The notes under the pieces are model-generated. The model saw only the letters and a program-made list of their open reading frames with translations, searched no databases and was not told where the DNA came from. From Anagrus nilaparvatae (lineage: Eukaryota > Arthropoda > Insecta > Hymenoptera > Mymaridae), in contig JAKSXM010000132.1 of assembly GCA_022575985.1 (NCBI GenBank), forward strand, positions 2,542,001-2,606,000: a stretch of DNA of 64,000 nucleotides, written 5' to 3'. Of this stretch, positions 57,549 through 64,000 are shown one piece after another. The stretch's first letter is position 1; the number at the start of each line of letters is the position of its first letter. Position numbers and translations under genes: made by a program.

Positions 57549-57625
57549 ACATTTTTGGCTTAAAATCATAAATTTTTAAATTGCTGCAAAAATGAAATTT
57601 AAAAAAATAAGTTTTATAGGTCGGC
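57549..57625 (+). repeat. Diverged fragment related to the 52-54 kb palindrome arm
   Basis: TTTTTAAATTGCTGCAAAAA, then AAGTTTTATAGGTC, parallel the arm sequence TTGCTGCCAAAATTC ... GAGTTCTATAGGTC (right arm near 53490-53540). It directly follows the 28S fragment. Confidence 0.5.
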
Positions 57626-59350
57626 ACTGGTTCGTCTATCCTAAGCAGAAGGAATTTTTAGAGAAATCCTATATTGATGACGGTATTGGGTTCATTAGAA
57701 CTTGTACACTTCATACCTGTCGGACAAAAGGTTTATCCGAACCCCATTCCAGAAATTGGCCACTGAACCGCAAAAATTCGGGCCCTTGAAGAGTATTCGT
57801 CGAGATAACCAAAGAGGTTTTTCTTTTCTCTATAAACATTTGAATTACAAGGAAACGTATAGCATATATATATTTTTTCATTACAACGAGGAACACCGAT
57901 CTTCCTCCCAGACCTTGGAAATTCGGAACAGAGCTACACAATTATTTTCATCATCAAAATCAATTATTTTCATTATCAAAACACCATTATTTTCAGTATA
58001 AGTCTGAGCTTTATACAGCTTAATTAAAAATCTGTATCTATTATTAACATTAAATTTAAAAGTGTATATGTATTTAAAAATGAAATTAAAATCTTTTATT
58101 CAGGGATATTGGTAATTAATTTAAAAATAGGTATATACTTTAAAAATTGATTTATTTAAAAATTGTAAATTAATTAACTACAGGTTAATAACTTAAGATT
58201 CATGCTTACAACTTTAAAGAAGGTTAAAACCTATATTTTTGGTTCCTTGTTTTACAAATAGCTAATTTTTTGCATCCGTGACCAATAATTAATATTATAA
58301 GTAGTTTCTTTCATACATAAAATTTTAGTGTTTGCTTTTACTTAAGCATTCAAGGAAAGTAATATTATTCTTTAAAAATCTTACTTTCATTATTTAATAA
58401 AACAATTTATTGATTGTATATCTTGAATATTTTATCTTAATTATTATGCAAGTAATGATTTGTACAATTATATTACAATTTTGCTCTATATATATATATT
58501 CTAGAGCTATATAACACGTACTAATACTTTGATCATTACCTACTATTGAAATTTCAATGAATAATTTAATTCTTATTGAATTTTCTAAAGTAAAATGAAG
58601 AAATCTAGTCATTGTGGTTATAAACTTAAGAAAAGTAAGAAAATCAAGATAAAATGTATTATTTAATAAACCTACTTTATTCAATATTATTGGATACTTA
58701 ATTTACAAAATTTAAATTTAAATAAATTTCTCTCTTTATGATTTAAAGTGCAAGTAATTATACTAGTTAGTCATTATAAATAATGAGTAGTCTGAGTTAA
58801 GATATGCTGCAGTTTTTTTATTATTTAATTATTTATTATTTTCATATTATTAAATTTTATCGTTTTTCAAAAAATATATTACTCTTTTTCAACATTAATA
58901 ACATTTTTTCTTCTTAGCGGGTCGAATACAGTTTTCGGGAGTAAAAAAAGAATGATCTAGAAAGCAGTTTACCATCTGAGGAAGAAATGGATTCGCCTCA
59001 GATGATATTAAAGTTTCAATCTGAGCCATCCTTTTTTTTTTTGTTCCTTTAGCTAAAAATGTGCTACTTATTAATTAATTTAAATTACAAATTTGCTTTT
59101 TAATATTTACTAATATATGGGGTATTTGACCCCAAACATCCAAGGGTATCGGTGAATAATTTTTTCTGAATTATCGGTCAAGATAAATGTTGAATTAAAT
59201 GGAAAATTTACTCTTCTCTGCCAAAATAGTAGCACAATTGTTTGAAAATCCCAGAGATAAAATTTTTTAGTTAATAGCCATGCTGCATATTGGTCTTAAG
59301 TAACCTTTTAATTGAAGTATTCATAATGAATTTGAATATCCAAGTCACCT
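57626..59350. other. Spacer; GC-richer start, otherwise nothing recognised
   Basis: 57625-57930 is relatively GC-rich with overlapping short frames on both strands and no motif. An exact hairpin CATCTGAGG/CCTCAGATG sits at 58972-59004. The remainder is AT-rich. Confidence 0.45.
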
Positions 59351-59355
59351 TAATT

Positions 59356-59690
59356 AAAATGAGATATTTTTACCTTTGTTATATCCGTCTTGAGATTTTT
59401 AATTTTCTAAAATTAAAGTAAAATAAAATAAATAAAAGCCGTGTAAAATATGAATAATAATAGTGATAACAAGTGCAATATAGTGTATATAAGAAAAAAT
59501 CAAAGAAAAAGAACTTAAAATTAAAAAATAATTACTTTTTAGAAATTTTAATCATTATATTTATTTTTTAACATCTGGCAAATAATACACCTGATGATGG
59601 AATTTTCAATTCTGAAACGCGTAGTGTAAAATATTTATAAACGAAGTCACTCTCAAGACGGATATAATAAAGGTAAAAATATCTCATTTT
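59356..59690. repeat. Inverted repeat (40-bp arms) around a hammerhead-like core
   Basis: AAAATGAGATATTTTTACCT through TCTTGAGA (59356-59395) is mirrored by TCTCAAGACGGATATAATAA through CTCATTTT (59651-59690). Between the arms, CTGATGA (59591-59597), a hairpin GGAATT/AATTCT, and GAAACGC (59614-59620) occur in the order of a hammerhead ribozyme core. Such cores are known from Penelope-like elements. No coding sequence of such an element is seen here. Confidence 0.5.
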
Positions 59691-60364
59691 AACCTTTAAA
59701 AAAAAAAAAGAATAACCCTAGCCTTAAAGGTTCTTTATTGCAATGTTAGTTCCTGAATGCCATATTTAAAAAGTAATATAACCTTAATTCTTGGGGTTCC
59801 TTATAAGAGGGATCAGGTGCCAGTTTCAGAAAATGTTTTTTTTTAAATATAATTTTACCCTATTAGGTGTAGGGTGACATCCCCGGTAAGTGACCGCAAG
59901 CGAAAACCAAGAACTAAAATCGTTAAAAAAAAAAATTACTTGGTTTTATAGAGTCTTTATAAGTTTTTTTTTAATACTTATGATTGATTAAAAATTTTTG
60001 AGCATATCTAGAAGAGGTGGGATAATAAAGAAGAACAGGCAGCCTAGAAAAGCTCAGTTTTGAGCTTTTTTCAAAAAGCGCCTGGTCAATTATTTCAAAA
60101 TTCACTTTTTCTAGTTCAGGTAAGTGTATATTAAAAGAATTCTTTGAAATCTGGAATCGCATGTCAGGTTGGCGCTCATTCAGGGGACCCGTGATTACTT
60201 AGCATAATTATAGGAAAATAGAATAGGGAATACTGATAAAAGGGAGGGGAGAGGTAGGAAGTAATCTGAAAGTGGGTAGAAAATTTACTGAAGTTTATAT
60301 GAAAATTAATGAGAGAGAGGAGGAGGAGTCTTTTTGCAGAAGATACTGATAAATATTATAATAT
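59691..60364. other. Spacer or LINE-related remnant, no intact gene
   Basis: A 64-codon minus frame (59971-60162) is not recognised; it lies downstream of the LINE C-terminal remnant and could be 3' UTR or unrelated. The stretch 60230-60330 is purine-rich (GGGAGGGGAGAGGTAGGAAG). Confidence 0.4.
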
Positions 60365-60562
60365 TTAGCATATATGCTTAATTGAATCTATGGTAGGAGC
60401 AAGACGGATATGTTCAGGGAGAGTGTTCCAGAAATCTAGCACGTGGACTAAGGAGGAATTGTTATATTGAGAGCATTTGGAGTACAAAATGTGCTTTATA
60501 TCAAAAAAATATAAATATGTAATTCCTTTTTTTAATAAAATTAAATAATTGTATAGATTCAC
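60365..60562 (-). pseudogene. LINE ORF2 C-terminal remnant
   Basis: A 65-codon frame containing YNNSSLVHVLDFWNTLPEHI followed by RLAPTIDSIK. The FWNxLP...AP..xSxK pattern is the usual C-terminal tail of LINE reverse transcriptases after the RT domain. The upstream RT is absent, so this is a truncated dead copy on the minus strand, distinct from the LINE at 12.7-16.6 kb. Confidence 0.6.
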
Positions 60563-61135
60563 AAAATTAATTATTAATATTTAATCAGTATAATAAAAAA
60601 TATGAAAAAAATAACGTGAAATTAGGAGTTGCAAATCTTTTATTAAAATGTCAATAGAATGAAAAAATGTATACTGGTACTTGGTTAAAGTTTCAAAATA
60701 ATTTTTATTGATTACAAAATTCCGTATGTATACATCTAAACATTTTAAGTGGAAAATATTACAAACAAAAAGGTAATTAAAATAAATTAATTAAAAGAAG
60801 AAGAGTTTTAAATACACACCTATATTTTTTATTTTTAAATAATAGGTATATTTAAGGGTTGTCTTAAATCTTTCGCTTGTTTTTTATCTTTTTTAACGGA
60901 TTGGTAAGGAAGAACTGTTACCGACATTAATTTTTTGGAAATAATTAATTTTGTTTTTATTATAAAAATTTGAATTTTATTTCATCCATTCCTAGTAAAT
61001 TTTGAGCTATTTAGTTATTTTTTTTTTTAATCGACGCAGAATTTAATTACGAAGTGAATAAAATAAAATTCAAATTTTTACATGAATAACAAAATTAATT
61101 ATTTCCAAAAAACTAATGTCGGTAACTGTTCTACC
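60563..61135. other. AT-rich spacer with an inverted repeat
   Basis: GTTACCGACATTAATTTTTT (60918) and its near-complement AAAAAACTAATGTCGGTAAC (61106), with AAAATTTGAATTTTATTT and AAATAAAATTCAAATTTTT between, form arms of about 70 bases around a short loop, covering roughly 60900-61135. It looks like a small MITE abutting the 3' end of the next gene. Confidence 0.6.
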
Positions 61136-61820
61136 TTACCGACCCCTTAATTGGATTTGAACTTGTTGTCTAATTTTTTTTGCTAATTCGTTTGGTTTTT
61201 TTTTGGCAGATGCTTTAGTTTTTGTTTTCCTTTTCAAATTTTTTTGAACTAAAATTTCTTGCTGCTTTTTTTGCTTCAAAGCTTCATTATCAAGTTTTTC
61301 CCTTTTTTTCGCTTCTTCTTGATTTGCCTTTAAAATATTTGTTTCCTCAATTTGTCTTAACCTCTCTTCAATGTTATTTATTTCTTTTTCTATTTTTGGA
61401 ATTTATAATTCTTCTTTAAGCTTTTCTAAATCACTTTTTTCTTTTGCAATTTTTGCCATGCTAAATACTGTTGATGTATTTTTTTGTGATGTCTCCTTCA
61501 TTTGATGGTTTTGTTGGTTATTATTCGTTTTCACACAAGTAGAACTATTGAGATCCGTATGCTTTAAACATAAATCTAAGGCCACCTTATTAGCACTTTT
61601 ATCATCATTAATAGTTTTTACAGAATTATCAATCATTTTAGTGTCATTTGAATTATTAGTAAAATTTATATCTGCAAAAAATTGCAAAAAATTGCAAAAA
61701 ATTTTTTATTTAAACTAATTTATCTATTGTGCAAAAATATTAAGAAAAAATTTTACATACCTTCAGTACCAGTCATATTAGCAGATACGTTAATATTTGA
61801 ATGATTTATTTTTACAGGGT
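61136..61820 (-). CDS. 3' exons of a spliced coiled-coil protein gene with internal stop
   Basis: Minus strand. Exon 61820-61761 (60 nt, acceptor TTTTAG, donor GTATGT) joins in frame across an 89-nt intron (acceptor TTTTTTGCAG) to 61671 onward: SANMTGTE then DINFTNNSNDTKMIDNSVKT. The frame runs to TAA at 61405-61403, and the same frame continues open for a further 88 codons (IEKEINNIEERLRQIEET..., KKREKLDNEALKQKKQQ..., QVQIQLRGR) to TAA at 61138-61136. The two halves form one Lys/Glu/Gln-rich coiled coil, so the first TAA looks like a nonsense mutation or an early end of a decaying gene. A possible upstream 17-nt exon (62526-62510, TSAP) would also keep frame. Not recognised as a family; 5' exons are not found, and a LINE lies upstream. 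Confidence 0.5.
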
Positions 61821-61829
61821 CTAAAATTC

Positions 61830-62720
61830 AATAAAGAAAAGTTTTGTAAAAACATAAAAACTATGCAAAAACAAAAAAAAAAAGGCTGCCAAGTAATTGG
61901 CACTATGGTTCCTCATTAACAATAACAAAATATTCTTAATGGTCTTTTTACCTAGTAAAAACGATAATTATTATATGCGATAAGACATTCATAAAAATAA
62001 ATTTATCAAGAAAATATGAATCGAATGCTATACTGAGAAAATTATATAATTGTGACAATGATATCATATAATCATATTTGTACGATTATACATATAATCA
62101 CCCTGATGATATTATGTCATCAGGACAATATTGTTCTGTAATCGTGACAATTATATGCATATTAATTGTGTATTTTTACCTAATTTATTATAAATTCTTT
62201 TAAAGATTTCCGAGAATATAAAATTCAATAACAATGATGATCGGCGAGCGCTCGTTATTTCTCTATAATAAATATGCGATTAGATTAGATTAGATTAGGA
62301 TTACGGTATCGATAATTGATAACGAACGAAAGCGTGCGAGCGAAAAAAAAATTAACAAAAGAACCAAAGATAACAATAATAAAAATTCAAATCTTTAAAA
62401 ATCCTTAAAAGAACTCATAATAATTATTCCCAATTAAATATATGTGAGTTTCTTCATATACCCAAAAAATAAATATTTTGAAAAAAAAAAACAATAAAAT
62501 TAAATATACCAGGGGCACTGGTATCGCTTACAGATAAACAAAAATTTTTGTGTCTCAATTTTTTTAATAAAAAATAATTTTAAATTAATTTAAATAAATA
62601 AAATTTTTGTCAGCTCTGATTCACAAGTTTTAGTTTTATAAAAAATAATATAAATATTTACAAATAAATAAATAAGTGCATAAAAATACGCAGATTCAAC
62701 ATTGTAGTTTTTCTAACCTC
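61830..62720. other. AT-rich spacer with small hairpins and a GATTA repeat
   Basis: Contains the hairpin CCTGATGATATTATGTCATCAGG (arms CCTGATGA/TCATCAGG, 62112-62134; the site's left arm is CCTGATGATATTATGT), a block of near-palindromic ATATAATTGTGACAAT sequences (62043-62160), and a short GATTA repeat at 62280-62298. The 5' UTR of the plus-strand LINE may begin in the latter part. Confidence 0.5.
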
Positions 62721-62722
62721 AT

Positions 62723-63649
62723 GTGTTTGTTTACAAAATGGCATCATGTAAAATATGTGAAGAGACTATATACCAAAATGATACATATGTTAAATTTTTA
62801 GCATGCTCTGAATATTTTCATGCAGACACTAAAAATAAAAATTGTGCTGAAATTACAGCCTCTGAAGAAAAAGTTGCGCTAAAATCTACGCCTAAATTAC
62901 TATATAGATGCAATGAATGCTCCACAAACAACAACTTAAACAATGGCCTTACTGAAATGATACATAAATTTAATACTTCTGTAGTTATATTAAATACTGC
63001 TACTGAAAAACTAAATAAGCATGCAGATGATATGAATTTAATAAAAGCAGAGCACAAGAAAATTTCTGAATAAATACCTGTAATAGAAAATCGCTTAAAA
63101 GACTTAGAAAATAAAAATTCTAGCAATGAATGCAACGTGCAAGAGGTAATAGCAGAAATCAATCTACGAAAATTGAAAGAAAAGAATGTTATGATTTTTA
63201 ACTTAAAAGATCATAGTGAATTTAAAAAAGACCTAGAATTCATAAAAAATTTACTAAATAAATATAATATAAAAAGTAATAACTTTAGAATCAAAAGAAT
63301 CGGCGACTTTAACAAAGATAAACCTATGCCTTTAAAATTGATATTTAATACCAAGTTTAATGCATATAATCTTCTAAAAAAATCAAGACAAATAATTGTT
63401 GATTCGAAAGAAAATATTTTTATCACAAACGATAAAACTTTAGCTCAGCAAAAACTTGAAAAACAAGTAAGATTAGACTTAAAAACAAGAAGAGAAAATG
63501 GGGAAGATAATATTCGAATAAAGTACATAAATTCATGTCCTATTCTTATTGAAATACATGAATTCTCTGATGAAGAAGAAATTTCTGGCCATGAATATAA
63601 TAAATCAGAATCTAATAGCTCTTTTTCCTCTAATAAATCTAATCATTAA
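62723..63649 (+). pseudogene. LINE ORF1 interrupted by one in-frame stop
   Basis: One frame from 62723 to 63649 (309 codons including stops) broken only by TAA at 63071-63073. Residues 9-66 (start MASCKICEE at codon 6 is likely) have C9, C12, C28, H33, C41, C63 and C66, a PHD-like pattern. After a helical linker and the stop, the frame continues with KEKNVMIFNLKDHSEFKKDL, FRIKRIGDFN and PMPLKLIFNT, the NVxIFN...RxG...RPLKxxF pattern of LINE ORF1 RNA-binding domains, and ends in a Ser/Asn-rich tail. A single point mutation explains the break. Confidence 0.75.
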
Positions 63650-63719
63650 AAACAATCATCAACTCATTCAACCACATCAAAGAAGAATGCTGAACCAATT
63701 AATATATATTAATATAAAA

Positions 63720-64000
63720 TTTCATCCAAAGATCGCACTGAAAAGATTATTCATAAAAATTTAAAGGTAAATAAACATGTAAACATAGAAAATAATCAAA
63801 TAAATAATAATAAAGATAATAAAAAACATTCTTATTCAAAAAACTCATCAAGCCAATCCTCACATCACAAAAAAAAAATCATAAAAAATAAAAAATCAAA
63901 TACAAATAATAGCAAATGTTATAATTTCTATTACCAAAACGTACAGAGTATCGTCAATAAATACGATGAATTAATTGAGAATATTAATTTATCAGTAATT
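63720..64000 (+). CDS. LINE ORF2 N-terminus (AP endonuclease), partial
   Basis: An open frame leading into CYNFYYQNVQSIVNKYDELI then ENINLSVI at 63917-64000. FYYQNVxSxxNKxDEL is the first conserved block of LINE AP endonucleases (Asn is catalytic). Upstream codons are Lys/Asn/Ser/His-rich and may include part of the ORF1 tail in a shifted frame. The true start is not fixed and the rest lies beyond the window. Confidence 0.75.

Larger units (their letters stand above)
62723..64000 (+). mobile_element. LINE (CR1/Jockey-type), 5' part, cut by window edge
   Basis: ORF1 with a PHD-like finger and RRM/CTD-like region, followed by the N-terminus of an AP endonuclease ORF2 that runs off at 64000. 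It is a different family or subfamily from the minus-strand LINE at 12.7-16.6 kb because ORF1 sequence differs. It carries an in-frame stop in ORF1. Confidence 0.8.

Noticed and set aside
62818..63162. 114-codon minus-strand frame
   Set aside because: Shadow of the plus-strand LINE ORF1.

Overview
This window looks like nuclear DNA from a very AT-rich insect, plausibly a hymenopteran such as a parasitoid wasp. The species is an inference. The supports are tiny introns (64-73 nt) with GT..AG borders, Lys/Asn/Ser-rich proteins, CR1/Jockey-type LINEs whose ORF1 carries a PHD-like finger, numerous palindromic DNA elements and a decayed 28S rRNA fragment. Genes are sparse and most recognisable content is mobile or repeat DNA.

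Layout. 1-2500: no gene seen. 2503-6780 (minus): a six-exon gene reconstructed by hand that encodes a 978-residue low-complexity protein of unknown function; every splice junction keeps frame. 6781-11770: AT-rich spacer with one possible decayed LINE endonuclease remnant near 10.3 kb. 11780-12664: pentanucleotide and GT microsatellites and a probable non-autonomous Helitron ending in a GC hairpin and CTAG. 12666-16629 (minus): a nearly complete LINE with ORF1 (PHD-like finger, coiled coil, Cys-rich tail) and ORF2 (AP endonuclease, reverse transcriptase), each broken by one frameshift; the two reading frames overlap at TAATG. 16.6-35.1 kb: spacer carrying several inverted-repeat MITEs (21.5, 23.7 and 32.3 kb), a tRNA-derived SINE-like segment and a dispersed C-rich repeat family.

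35131-44650 is the highlight: a 9.5-kb foldback element. Two arms of head-to-tail ~321-bp units (about 10.5 units on the left, 18 on the right) face each other, are capped by ~235-bp unique inverted termini, and are flanked by a perfect 8-bp direct repeat, GCAAAACT. That repeat is the expected footprint of transposition and argues against an assembly artefact. A second foldback with a 9/10-matching flanking duplication lies only ~110 bp away (44771-45581). An older palindrome is at 50.2-50.9 kb and a 2.3-kb palindrome with ~1-kb arms at 52.0-54.3 kb, nested in an outer inverted-repeat element. The 35-55 kb interval is therefore a cluster of long palindromes.

55-64 kb holds a 169-bp mariner-type MITE with TA duplications, a diverged 28S rRNA fragment, a small hairpin locus with a hammerhead-like core, a LINE C-terminal remnant, a spliced coiled-coil gene with an internal stop (minus), and a second LINE (plus) that runs off the window edge. 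No operon logic applies. The two host-type genes are independent and the rest is explained by transposition and repeat expansion.
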